Shown here piece after piece: positions 1 to 8,913 of a stretch of 64,000 nt of DNA. The position numbers were made by a program, and so were the translations under genes. The notes beneath the pieces are model-generated. The model saw only the letters and a program-made list of their open reading frames with translations. It was not told where the DNA came from and made no database searches. Position 1 is the stretch's first letter. Each line of letters begins with the position of its first letter. The stretch covers positions 185,296,642 to 185,360,641 of the forward strand of contig OZ038379.1 of assembly GCA_964036045.1 (NCBI GenBank), given 5' to 3'. This DNA comes from Eutreptiella sp. 'Long Island Sound 2002'. Its lineage: Eukaryota > Euglenozoa > Euglenophyceae > Eutreptiales > Eutreptiaceae.

Positions 1-466
1 ACCAGGGGAGACCCCCCCACAATAATTCAGTGGATGGAGGTGAATATTTCACTGCACGCTTTGTGCCCATTATTTGTTCTTTTTGTCAATCCCTCCATGG
101 GTATGTCGGGTTTTGCGAGGGGGGTGTAAAAGGCACATGCATGCACAGGGCAGGTGCACACACGCACAGCAGGCACAGCGCGCGCACACAGCAGTAGCAC
201 TCGCAGATGGTGTATTGTATGTCTGCTTGATTGATTGTTATCAATGCAATCGAGATTAGGACTGCCCGTTGGTGTTATTCGACAACCCACACATGTACTT
301 ATATCGTCCATGCAGACAATCATGTGATCGGATTTATTTGTCGTTTGGACAAGCCTAACAATCGTCTTCATGGTCCTGTGTATGCCTGCTGCAACGTGTG
401 CTCCATATCTGGTGATATTGTCGACAAAACCTTTTCTGCAGCACGGGATTTTGGGCGTAGGGCTAA
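1..466. other. Non-coding flank, CA/GC-rich low complexity
   Basis: No convincing gene is visible here. Positions about 130-200 form a CA- and GCACA-rich low-complexity stretch; the rest is unremarkable. The reading frame that becomes gag is closed upstream by TAG at 458-460 and TAA at 464-466, so this segment is not an intact N-terminal part of gag. I compared it by eye with the sequence downstream of the chromodomain (6381-8400) and saw no long direct repeat, so no 5' LTR can be called. Either the element is 5'-truncated at about this point or its start has diverged. Confidence 0.5.
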
Positions 467-1449
467 CACAACCCCAAACCTGGCAGGGTCTCTGAGCTTC
501 TGGCCGACCTGGATCACTGGGCTGGACGACAGACGCCCGGTTCCTACAGCAGCGACAACCTGCTGTTCTGGTTGGTGGCCAAGCTCCCTCGAGAGCTATG
601 GGACGAGTGCCGTTCGACGGCGGAGCGCAAGGCTAGATCTCTCCGCTACGAGGATCTCTGCGTGCTACTCCTGGAGCTGGCGCTGGAGAAGGAGAGCGAC
701 CAGCACTTGAACAATTACCGTCCTGGAGGAGGAGGTTCTGGAGGTCATGGCAAAGGGTACCAAGGGTCCCGACCTGGGCAGGGGACTACCCCCAAACACG
801 CCCACGCCCGTATCATGGAGAACGTGAAGGAGCTATTCTGGTGTGATGCCAGAGACGAGCAGGGCCACCTGCAGCACGCCCCTGACTGCGAGCAGCGAGA
901 CTGCTTCGTAGTCCAGGGGAAGCAGCAGGAGAAGAACACCGGCGCCAAAGCGAAGCTGCCGGATCATTACAGGTGCACCATCACGTGTGCATTCTGCGGG
1001 AAGCGGAAGCACTACGAGGATGAGTGCTACCATAAGCAACGCCTATCGGCGAAGCTTAAGGGTGAAGAAATCCTGGCAAAGGCTCAGGCAAAGGTGGAGG
1101 CAAAAGCAAAGGCAACGACTCCGGCAAGGGCAAGTCGAAAGGACGTGGTCAAGGGCAAGACAAGGGTCAAGGTGGACGAGGAGGAGGCGCTAACCGCCAG
1201 CCCGACAACAAGAACAAGGACAAGAACGGAGGCAACCCCAACCCTAATCCAGGGGGGAACTCCGAGCCCTCTGGAGGGCAGTCTGGTCCTACCACACGCT
1301 CACAAATGCAGGCCCAGCAAGAACAAGGAGCCAAGCGTGAGCATGAAGGTGGTGATGACGGCAACGCTAAAAAGAGGAGCCGTTTCATGAGGATGGCCCG
1401 CAAATTGCGGAACAAGGGGTTCGAGGTGACCTGTCCCGCGGAGTTCTGA
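467..1449 (+). pseudogene. gag: gag (capsid/nucleocapsid), 5'-truncated and frameshifted
   Basis: Gag packages element RNA into particles. The open frame begins at 467 just after two stops and has no ATG at a plausible start, so the N-terminal part is missing. A zinc knuckle of form CX2CX4HX4C is read with Cys codons at 986 and 995, His at 1010 and Cys at 1025; this is the nucleocapsid RNA-binding motif. From about 1066-1071, at a short A run, the sensible reading moves to the -1 frame. There it gives a Gly/Lys/Asn/Gln-rich basic tail (about 1075-1380) and a conserved-looking end rich in Arg and Lys, stopping at TGA 1447-1449. The original frame instead runs into TGA at 1388-1390. The break is compatible with loss of one A. 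A programmed -1 shift is possible but less likely, because no classical slippery heptamer is obvious. Confidence 0.75.
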
Positions 1450-1490
1450 CGGGGACGCTCTGGTGGCACCCAAGACCTGGTGTTTTGGGT
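1447..1490 (+). promoter_or_regulatory. Candidate gag-pol stop-codon readthrough site (TGA-CGG plus 3' stem)
   Basis: The gag tail frame and the pol frame are the same frame, separated only by TGA at 1447-1449 followed directly by CGG. TGA followed by CGG or CTA is a known leaky context in readthrough-using RNA viruses. Eighteen bases after the stop, ACCCAA (1468-1473) can pair perfectly with TTGGGT (1485-1490) around an 11-nt loop. No ATG occurs in the pol frame between the stop and the protease DTG codons (1531-1539), so protease could not easily start on its own. The alternative is that TGA is a decayed CGA (C to T at a CpG) in a formerly continuous gag-pol frame. Confidence 0.4.
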
Positions 1491-4400
1491 ACGTATCCGA
1501 CTAGGGGGACGCGAATACCTGGCGGTATTGGACACTGGCGCCACCATATCTATAGTGGCCAAGAAAATTTTACCTTGTGGGAGCCTGAAGAACACCATGA
1601 CCACCGCTGCTATACGTATGGGGGATGGACATGTGGTGCACAGCTGCGGGGACTGTGAAGTGCAGGTACCTATGGGCTCCCGGACTATCGCCCATCGGTT
1701 CTATGTGATGGACACTGAGGCCTTCAACTTTGTACTGGGGACTGACTTCTTGGTACAGCACTCCCAGATACAATCCCTGACGCTGCAAGCGCCCTACCTC
1801 CTCTACGTGGACCACGGCAGTGGCAGAGAGTCTGTGCCACTGGAGCAGTCGGAACATACCTCGAGTTACCTGAGGCTATCGAAGGAGGAGCCCTCGAACA
1901 TGATGGCGGCCTCCAAAACTGAGGACTATCAACTATTGGGGGAAGTCCTAGACCAAGGTCTGAAGGAGTTGGGTTACTCTCGAGAAGACCTCAGTGTGGA
2001 GTTGTTCGCCAGCGACAAGCAGCATGTACTGGACCTTTACTGCAGCAAGGGGAAGAACTGCAGCTACGAATTTTACTGGCCCTCTTTCGGGATGGCCTAC
2101 GGGAACCCCAGGTTCAGTGAACTGGGGAAGGTGCTGACCAAGGTGGCCTTGGAACGTTCCCGTATGGTCCTGTGTTCCCCCGATTGGGGAGCCCATGGGG
2201 GCAACGAATACTGGCGAAACCTCCTGGACAGGCTGACTATCAGCTCTGTTCGTTTGCCTGATGAGGCCATCTACGTACCTCTGGGTCGTAAGACGCCTAT
2301 TGGGAAACCCGGATGGGGGAGTATGCTGAGCGTGGTGGACGGAGGTCTTACCTCCATCCCCTGGGAGGATCTGGACCCGACTCTGGTCCAGGCTATACAA
2401 CGAGAAAGCGACGGACTCGCCTTGGGTGACTTGAAGGATCGCCTACGACCTCAAGATGCTGTTGAGACTACACCCGGAGGAGATGAGTACGTCGTGACTG
2501 ACACCAACGCCCCCAACTCTCCCTGTCATGTACCTGTTCCTGATGGAGTCTCTGAGTGTGGACTATCTGAGCTACGTAGCTCTATCCACTCAGATGACGA
2601 GACTGAGCACGACGCCTTCTTCGTGCAGACCTGTGTGGAGGAAGTGGAGAACGCCGAGTACGTCGCCCCACTGAAACCCCTACTCTCCATGAGGGTGGAA
2701 GACCCCGTGGATGAAGAGCTGGACCCTCGATCCAGGCTCAGGGAGTATGTGGATTCCAAGAGGAAGTTGGTGGCAAAAAAGCTATGCTACGCGAAGCCTA
2801 CCCGCAGCTCATGGCCACTGAAGCAAGGACGTATGGGACACCTATCCCAATTGAAGGAGGACCTCGAACAGAAGATCACCACCTGGCAAAGGGAGGTAGA
2901 TCTTAAGCTCATGAAGAGCGTGTGGGGCGCCCATGTGAGGACCCCAGAGGAGGACGACCTCTCGGAGGAATGTGTATGTGAACCCCCTCGAGCGTGCCTA
3001 TGTTGCCATCGTTCACCGGAGATGGTTGAACAAGACCTTCTATATGCCTACCAAGGGCTGAAGGACACTACCACGGGCGAAGAGTCGGTGGAGGACCACC
3101 TCCCGACGTCTATTACTCAGGGGGCAAGCAACTTACACTCTGACGAGGACATGGAGGACAAGATCAAGGTATTGGACCCGCGGGTACAGAAGCTTATAAG
3201 GACCTATCTGGAGGTGTTCGGAGAACTACCCCCTCCAGCCTCATGTGACAAGCTGGTACAGATGGACCTCAAGCTGAAACCCGAGTTCGTGGGTCACAAG
3301 ATCCGGAGGAGACCCTATCCAGCTCCTAAAGAGCAGGCCGACGAGATCGAGCGACAGATACAAGAATGTATCGACGCTGGCCTAGTCCTGGAGTACAAGG
3401 ACGGGGACTACCCCCTACACTGCAGCCCCTGTTTCCTGGTGGCTAAACCGGGGTCTAGAGCCAAACGGCTGGTAGTGGACTACGGAGAGCTGAACAAGAA
3501 GACGCTGAACCACTCAGGGTCCATTCCCAATATGGAGTCTACCCTGGAGAAGATAGCCTCCTGCCGCTACAAGACCAAGATGGACAAGAGGAGCGGATTC
3601 TGGCAAGTGGACCTGACGCCCAACGCACAGGAACTACTGGCCTTCATCACCCCTCAGGGGAGGGTGTTCAAGTGGAAGGTCATGCCGTTTGGCGTGGCTA
3701 ACGCACCCGCTCTATTCCAAGAGCTGATGAACAAGATCTTGTCCATCCTACGAAGGAGACCTAAGGTGCAGGAGCTCATATCCCGTGGTGCCCAGATGGA
3801 GGCTCACATCGACGATGTATGCCTCGGGACCAATACCCAGGAGGATCACCTAATCCTCTTGGGTGAGTTCTTTGCGGTCTGCCAGGAGAACCACACACGA
3901 CTCAAGCTGGAGAAGTGTGAGTTCATGCAGGAGACCATGCAGTACCTGGGGTTTGACGTTGGCTATGGGTGGTGGACCCCAGCGGCCTCTAAGGCCAAAC
4001 CCCTGATGGATGCCAAGGTACGACACGAAGACCCCAAGAAAGGACTTCATGATGTACGCAGTTTCATTGGGGCGTGCAACTTCTATCGCCGCCACATCAA
4101 AAACTTCACCTACACCAGCGCCGTTCTGACGGACTTGATCAAGAAGAGTACTACTTGGCGCTGGGGCCCACAAGAGCAACAAGCGTTTGACGAGCTCAAA
4201 GACAAGGTAGCCAACGCTAAGTGCTTGGGCGTGCCTAGGGCACAAGGGGAGATTATCCTGGTGACTGACGCCAGCAATGTGGGCGGTGGTGGAACGTTGT
4301 TCCAATGGCAAGCACTGGAGAAGGAGGAGTTCGACTCGGCCATTTCCCAATGGGGGACGGAAGGTCTCAACCGAGATGGAACCCTCAAGCACAGCTACCC

Positions 4401-5997
4401 TGACGACAAGTGGGTCCTAGTACCTCTGGGCCACTGGAACTGGAAGTGGAACCAGGCCAGGGGGAACTACTCCACCTATGAGCAGGAATTGCTCGCGGGT
4501 ATGCTGGTGCTATCCTCACAAGCACGACTGTTGGGGAGTAACCCTGTGGTCTGGCTGTGCGACCAAGAGCCGGTCCGCAGTTTCCAGAAGGGTCCCCCAC
4601 CTGAGAAGGCCAAGCTACGGCGCTGGTGGACCTACCTCAGTCAACTACGGCTGACGGTACACCATATCCAGGGAGTGAAGAACAAGTGTGCCGACTACAT
4701 CAGCCGCAACAACTTCGACGCCCTGATTGGTGCACGGTCTGAAGCGCTGGCTAAGGAGGCGTTCAGCCGTATGGACGTCCACTTGGACCTCAACATGACG
4801 ATGATACGCCCCCTGGATGGGCTCCAACAATCGGAGTACCTGAAGGAGTTTGGTGATATCTACAAGCGCCTGGAGAAACGCCTTGAACCCCTCCTGGTCA
4901 ACCAAGACCAGTGGAAGAGGGACAAGAGCTACCTCTGGCACGAGGACCGCATTGTGGTGCCTAGTGACAGAGTCCCAGCGTTGCTGAAGTGGACCCATGA
5001 GTCCAGCGGTCATGTGGGTGCTGACCGTACCCTGAGGCTGTTCAAGCAGTGGTTCCACACTACGTGGACTGACGACCAACTGCGGAAAACCCTCCAGCCT
5101 ATCGTGGACAAGTGCCCGTGCAGGTCCTGTAAACCAGGGGATATCAGGGACAGAGGTCTCTACTGGACCCTGCCCATCCCTCACTGTGCTAACAGTGTTC
5201 TATACGTGGACTACACGGAGATGCCGAAGTTCGGGGGCTATGACTTCGCCATCGTGGTAACCTGTGGGTTGACCAGGTTTACCCAGGTGTTCCCATGTAC
5301 CAAGCACATTACCGGGGAGGAGACTATCAAGATACTCCTGGAGGAGTGGTTTTGTGTCTATCGGGCGCCCAAGGAGATCAACTCCAATGAGGACGTACGA
5401 GTACGCTCAGATACTGGCTGGTACAAGAGGGTCCTGAGATCCCTCAATGTCCAGGTGTCTACGGGGATTCCCTACTCGCACACGAGCAACCCCCTATGTG
5501 AGCGACGGATCCGTGTCCTGAAGGAGAACGTACGGATATGGTGCAAAACCGAACGCACCAGAGACGGGGTGAGACTACTCCCCGTCATATCCTTGATGAT
5601 GAACTCCCAAGAGAGTTCAGCTACTGGCTACTCGCCCCATGAGCTATTCCTAGGGCGCCCGGCATGGTTCCTACATGCCCCCTATCCAGAGGACACCCAT
5701 TCTTCTGTGGGTGAATGGGTCCAAGAGCAACAAGCGAAGGTGGACAAGGCCAAGGCTATGCTCCAGAGAGTGAGGGAGCGTCAGTGGAACAAGAAGAACA
5801 AGCACCGGGTACCGGCCACCTACCAAGAGGGGGACTGGGTGCTGGTGCACCACAGTCGACTACCCGCCTGGCCACACTCTACCAGCGATGACCCATACTT
5901 CGGGCCGTACAAGATTCTATCAGTGGATGGACATCGTATCACCGTGCGGTGTTCTCCCCGTCTAGGGGGGACGTGGTGTGCGCTGCTCAACACCTGA
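1450..5997 (+). CDS. pol: Pol polyprotein: protease, inserted module, reverse transcriptase, RNase H, integrase
   Basis: This makes and integrates the element's cDNA. Residues are counted from the GTG codon at 1480, the first plausible non-ATG start; the frame is open from 1450. Protease: DTG at 18-20 and a late LGTDFL motif. Residues about 165-300 form an unusual module, described separately. Residues 498-510 hold a Cys/His cluster in an acidic spacer. Reverse transcriptase: about 590-840, with a catalytic Asp in a KMDKRSGFWQVDL block and IDD at 777-779. RNase H: D930, E1001 or E1003, D1028, D1072. Integrase: zinc motif H1173, H1178, C1214, C1217, then catalytic D1244, D1311, E1341. Near the C-terminus is a DPYFGPY segment like the GPY/F motif. 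The frame ends prematurely at 5997 because of a one-base break near 5971-5976. Otherwise it is open for over 1,500 codons, which implies a fairly young insertion. Confidence 0.9.
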   Translation, partial: RGRSGGTQDLVFWVRIRLGGREYLAVLDTGATISIVAKKILPCGSLKNTMTTAAIRMGDGHVVHSCGDCEVQVPMGSRTIAHRFYVMDTEAFNFVLGTDFLVQHSQIQSLTLQAPYLLYVDHGSGRESVPLEQSEHTSSYLRLSKEEPSNMMAASKTEDYQLLGEVLDQGLKELGYSREDLSVELFASDKQHVLDLYCSKGKNCSYEFYWPSFGMAYGNPRFSELGKVLTKVALERSRMVLCSPDWGAHGGNEYWRNLLDRLTISSVRLPDEAIYVPLGRKTPIGKPGWGSMLSVVDGGLTSIPWEDLDPTLVQAIQRESDGLALGDLKDRLRPQDAVETTPGGDEYVVTDTNAPNSPCHVPVPDGVSECGLSELRSSIHSDDETEHDAFFVQTCVEEVENAEYVAPLKPLLSMRVEDPVDEELDPRSRLREYVDSKRKLVAKKLCYAKPTRSSWPLKQGRMGHLSQLKEDLEQKITTWQREVDLKLMKSVWGAHVRTPEEDDLSEECVCEPPRACLCCHRSPEMVEQDLLYAYQGLKDTTTGEESVEDHLPTSITQGASNLHSDEDMEDKIKVLDPRVQKLIRTYLEVFGELPPPASCDKLVQMDLKLKPEFVGHKIRRRPYPAPKEQADEIERQIQECIDAGLVLEYKDGDYPLHCSPCFLVAKPGSRAKRLVVDYGELNKKTLNHSGSIPNMESTLEKIASCRYKTKMDKRSGFWQVDLTPNAQELLAFITPQGRVFKWKVMPFGVANAPALFQELMNKILSILRRRPKVQELISRGAQMEAHIDDVCLGTNTQEDHLILLGEFFAVCQENHTRLKLEKCEFMQETMQYLGFDVGYGWWTPAASKAKPLMDAKVRHEDPKKGLHDVRSFIGACNFYRRHIKNFTYTSAVLTDLIKKSTTWRWGPQEQQAFDELKDKVANAKCLGVPRAQGEIILVTDASNVGGGGTLFQWQALEKEEFDSAISQWGTEGLNRDGTLKHSYPDDKWVLVPLGHWNWKWNQARGNYSTYEQELLAGMLVLSSQARLLGSNPVVWLCDQEPVRSFQKGPPPEKAKLRRWWTYLSQLRLTVHHIQGVKNKCADYISRNNFDALIGARSEALAKEAFSRMDVHLDLNMTMIRPLDGLQQSEYLKEFGDIYKRLEKRLEPLLVNQDQWKRDKSYLWHEDRIVVPSDRVPALLKWTHESSGHVGADRTLRLFKQWFHTTWTDDQLRKTLQPIVDKCPCRSCKPGDIRDRGLYWTLPIPHCANSVLYVDYTEMPKFGGYDFAIVVTCGLTRFTQVFPCTKHITGEETIKILLEEWFCVYRAPKEINSNEDVRVRSDTGWYKRVLRSLNVQVSTGIPYSHTSNPLCERRIRVLKENVRIWCKTERTRDGVRLLPVISLMMNSQESSATGYSPHELFLGRPAWFLHAPYPEDTHSSVGEWVQEQQAKVDKAKAMLQRVRERQWNKKNKHRVPATYQEGDWVLVHHSRLPAWPHSTSDDPYFGPYKILSVDGHRITVRCSPRLGGTWCALLNT
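1972..2380 (+). other. Inserted module between protease and RT, possibly Dam-methylase-like as in DIRS elements
   Basis: This is part of pol, residues about 165-300. It contains VELFAS (173-178), GNPRFS (208-213), a hydrophobic helix-like stretch, then CSPDWG (232-237) and an Arg-Leu-Pro block. The pattern of an LFA-type start, an NPPF/NPPY-like motif and a later P-x-W strand resembles the Dam-like methyltransferase domain of DIRS-type tyrosine-recombinase retrotransposons and some phages. Those elements place it after RNase H, whereas here it lies between protease and RT. The NPPF-like motif reads NPRF, so catalysis would be doubtful. The assignment rests on motif recognition by eye. An unrelated element-specific insertion is the alternative. 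Confidence 0.35.
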
Positions 5998-6380
5998 AGC
6001 GCTACTATGATCCTGAAGACCTCTGTGGGGAGGAGTGGGAGCTGAACGACGAGGAAATCGCCGCTCTGGACCTACAAGGGGCTGCCAGCCCTATGGAAGT
6101 TGAGGGTGAACTCCCCGACATGAACGCCGAGGAGATGGCTAAGGAGGGCTTCTACCTGGTGAAGTCTGTCCTACGCCACCGCTATCGCCAGGGTTGGCGC
6201 TTCTTCACCCTCTGGGAAGGGTTTGGAGTCGAAGAGGCCACCTGGGAGCCCTTCTCTGCATTTGTTCTACCTGAGGGACGCCTAAACTCAGTTCTGGTTG
6301 ACTACTTGTCCCAGAACAACCTTGATGAGTTGTTGAGGCTCGCTGAGACGCTTGCCTCCAAGACTAAAGCTAGGGACTGA
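5949..6380 (+). pseudogene. C-terminal chromodomain of pol, separated by a one-base frameshift
   Basis: In the frame one base back from pol, the sequence continues after the integrase C-terminus with a Lys-Arg-Tyr-Tyr block, an acidic linker (about 6020-6140) and a chromodomain (about 6148-6260). The latter shows the aromatic and hydrophobic positions typical of the family: a YLVKSVL strand, RxGWRFFTLWEGF, and EEATWEP. It ends at TGA 6378-6380. Chromodomains on Ty3/gypsy integrases are known to steer insertion to chromatin with particular histone marks. Sense returns if the frame changes between about 5971 and 5976, as expected for loss of a single base. In this copy the domain would not be made as part of pol unless ribosomes shift frame. 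Confidence 0.8.
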
Positions 6381-7198
6381 ACCTTACCCTTACCTGCCAA
6401 AGCGTATGTGTGAGTGTGCTATTCCTAAGGTCCTGAGAGCAAGCCGCAGAAGTGGTTTGCTAATTATACCCAAGTCTGCACGCTTGCTAAACCTAGAGGG
6501 TTGGCTTATTGATGCCACGGGGTACGCCCCGGGTCTCCCCTCCCCTAAGCGCCCAATTTCTGTGCTGGCGCAAAACCTTTGGGGAATACCCAGCGTACTA
6601 ATCCAGGTATTGTTTTCCCTACCTATCTGTCTACTACAGGGAGGGGTGGCCAAAAGCTATGAAGGCTTGAAAACGCCGTTTTGCTAAGTGGCCAAAACAC
6701 TGACCTAACCACTGCCACAGCCCACCAACCCTGCTAAAATTGCAGGAAACGGGTGGGACAGTGACACACGCACTACAGGTCCTACACACCCTACAGAGGC
6801 ACCATCCTGGTGGGCGAGCACTGCTGCAACCGGCTCAAGCCCCCACTCAGGACTACCACTCCTACACGCACACTCTACTGGGTGTTGTTGAAGAACATGT
6901 CGTGGGTCCTAGCGACCCTCCTGTGAAGAAGACAAGAGAACACAGCGCTGCTAAGCAACTGTGGCCTAACAGGGGACGCCACAACGCGTTTCCCCTGCTA
7001 GGGCTTGGAGGGAAGAGGTGCTCTTGCGTGCACGGCGCAGATGTCGATGGAGTCGGACTCCCTGCTCTGCCACAGGCAGAGGGGAGTTACTTGATTGTGT
7101 GATCTGCGCCCTTGTTTAGCAGGGCATGAAAAAAATGGTATGCTGCTGCACCAATCACCCTACCTGCCCACCTGTAAAACAAAGGCAAATGAAGGGGC

Positions 7199-7276
7199 GT
7201 TTGCGGCGGAGGAACCAAGCCACACTCCCCGTATTATACGGTTCTCAGTGTGACCTATAATACACTGTCCGCAAAC
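7199..7276. repeat. Nested inverted repeat (three concentric stems)
   Basis: GTTTGCGG at 7199-7206 is the exact reverse complement of CCGCAAAC at 7269-7276. Inside, CACACT (7221-7226) pairs with AGTGTG (7247-7252). At the centre, CCGTATTATACGG (7229-7241) is a 6-bp stem with a single-base middle. The arrangement could fold as a long RNA or DNA hairpin. It lies about 0.8 kb after the chromodomain, so it may belong to the retrotransposon's terminal region or to a small non-autonomous element. I recognise no family. Confidence 0.6.
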
Positions 7277-7319
7277 ACGCTGATGAATCAGCTACCCCTG
7301 TCAAGCAAGCAAGCTTTAA

Positions 7320-7360
7320 GGGACTCCTCAGGTTCTCTTAAAGAACGTACCGAGGAGCCC
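7320..7360. repeat. Imperfect hairpin, 14 paired bases
   Basis: GGG (7320-7322) and CTCCTC (7324-7329) pair with GAGGAG (7352-7357) and CCC (7358-7360), with one bulged A. GTTCT (7332-7336) pairs inside with AGAAC (7342-7346) around a CTTAA loop. Together with the inverted repeat about 45 bases upstream it suggests a structured transcript end or regulatory RNA in the presumed 3' region of the element. Confidence 0.55.
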
Positions 7361-7650
7361 CTGGGTAGCCTAAACAAGGTTTACCGTGCGCACTTCGCGT
7401 GGCCTACCCTTTAATGCGTGTGTGAATGCGCGAGCATGCACGACTCTCTTGGGCAAACCTGCCCATCTTCACCGCAATCTCGAACTCCACCAGGGGGTGG
7501 CCCCACCTGGGCTTACTCACCTTACCTACCGCTGGAGAGAGAGAACAAGTGGGCACGTGAGGGGCGGAAGCGAAGAACGTCACTATGCACTTGTGTGTAT
7601 GTCTAATCACCCTGATCTGACCTCTAATCATCTGCATTCTTTCTAATCAA

Positions 7651-8913
7651 TCCCTCTATCGCATCCTATCGTTGTTAGCGCCGCTACAAGACTCGTTCAC
7701 GGAGACACGAGACGAGCAATGTGTATGCGGCATACGAGACGAGCATACCTGTAGTTTATACCTGATTCATTGAAGTCTTTTCGTTGATTTTCGAATTCTT
7801 CGATTTTTGATACTTCTATTAGTGTGGGTGGAATATGTATGTTTATTTATTAATGTGTGTCTCGTCATTTTCAAGACTACGTGAGACATACGTTTATAAT
7901 GCCATTATTTCTGCATTTTCCGGCGCTTCGCTAGGAGCCGCTCCTGCGCGCCGCCTTTTTATGCGTAGGAATTTCTTGATTTAAAAAAATCTAGAGATGA
8001 CTATAATTCTTATAAAAATGTGCTTCTGATGCACAATTGGATTCTGCTCAGGTGTGTTGTCTTAGAAAAATTCTAGGCCGTCATTTGACGGATTTTGGTG
8101 TCGTCGCTTCGCTTTTGCGTGGATTCGTCCATAATTCTCCCATTCCTGCCTCTGCAGATACCCACGCGCAGCCTCGCTGAGTAGGCCGTGTTCAGGCCGA
8201 GACACAGCAGCCTGGAGAGACTGAGCAGAACCCAAGACCCCACCAAGGGGGAAATTAATTTTTTTACGACTCCCTTCGCCCTAAGACAGGTCACAGGTCG
8301 CCAGCAGGTTTACGAGAACCCATGCGAGTGTGTATATTGTGTCTTGCGTTGGGTTTGTGTCGCGCTGCGTCTTGGAGGGAGGGATGCACATGCACATGTT
8401 TTGGCATAGTCCCAAACTAACCCAACCAAGCCACAGGAGCCCCGGCAGCGCCATGAGCGCTGAGTCTTCTGTAGGAAATGTTACAAACAGAGCAGCAAAA
8501 GAGCGCCAGCCATGGTGAGCGCCCATTTTTCTGTGTGAGGGAAGCTATAGGTATTTTAAAGTAGATGTGGAAACCAAGGAAAGGCCAAGAAAAAATCCCT
8601 TTTTCCTAAAATGCGACAGTGGTGGCCACCACAGCACAAGGGGGGAGTAAGAAAAAGTGCTTTTCCAATGCTTTGAGGCATACTCTAGTTGTATTAGAGA
8701 TGCACTGAGCATCCAGGCATTTCTATCTCAGTATTGGTCCCACCAAAACTGGTGATAACACATTTTGACCTATGGAACCAAACACCCAATCAGGATATGG
8801 AGTGGACCCCTTAATCCCCTTTCAATGTGAGGCAAATCATCTTTTCCTGAGTTGACTGAGAACTGACATATCCAAGGCAGAGCCTATGAATTTATCTATG
8901 TTTTTCCATGAAT
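7651..8913. other. Non-coding intergenic DNA with an AT-rich island
   Basis: No gene with recognisable motifs is seen on either strand. About 7750-8070 is clearly AT-rich compared with its surroundings, which are otherwise GC-rich or CA-rich. CGGCGC (7921-7926) and AGGAG (7933-7937) pair with CTCCT (7941-7945) and GCGCCG (7948-7953), followed closely by five T at 7956-7960; this GC-rich hairpin with a T run resembles a terminator in form. GTGGTGGCCACCAC at 8619-8632 is a perfect 14-bp palindrome. Short open frames at about 8073-8520 overlap on both strands and show nothing familiar. Confidence 0.45.

Larger units (their letters stand above)
467..6380 (+). mobile_element. Ty3/gypsy-class chromodomain LTR retrotransposon, core region, degraded
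   Basis: The order is gag (CCHC knuckle), protease (DTG), an inserted module, reverse transcriptase, RNase H, integrase (HHCC, DDE), a GPY/F-like segment and a C-terminal chromodomain. Integrase downstream of RNase H is the Ty3/gypsy (Metaviridae) order, and the terminal chromodomain places it with chromovirus-type elements. This copy carries at least two frame breaks (about 1066-1071 and about 5971-5976), one in-frame TGA (1447-1449) and a missing gag N-terminus, so it is probably defective. I could not identify LTRs, a primer-binding site or a polypurine tract with confidence, so the limits given are those of the coding core. The coding part is GC-rich and differs in composition from the satellites to its right. 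Confidence 0.9.
6381..7650. other. Region downstream of pol with several stem-loops; 3' UTR/LTR not resolved
   Basis: No gene is supported. The region probably includes the element's 3' untranslated part and perhaps its 3' LTR, but without a 5' copy to compare, no LTR ends can be set. CGGGG (6518-6522) pairs with CCCCG (6527-6531) around TACG. A short frame at 6740-7102 lacks an ATG start and recognisable motifs, so I do not call it a gene. Two stronger nested inverted repeats are listed separately (7199-7276 and 7320-7360). Confidence 0.45.

Noticed and set aside
1-466. 5' LTR of the retrotransposon
   Set aside because: No matching long direct repeat was found downstream of the chromodomain; only short, weak similarity (a TCAATCCCTC string near 90 and near 7648).
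6740-7102. Short gene downstream of pol
   Set aside because: No ATG start, no domain, and it lies in a region better explained as the element's 3' untranslated part.
8073-8526. Small genes around 8.1-8.5 kb
   Set aside because: Overlapping frames on both strands, no motifs, no support beyond being open.
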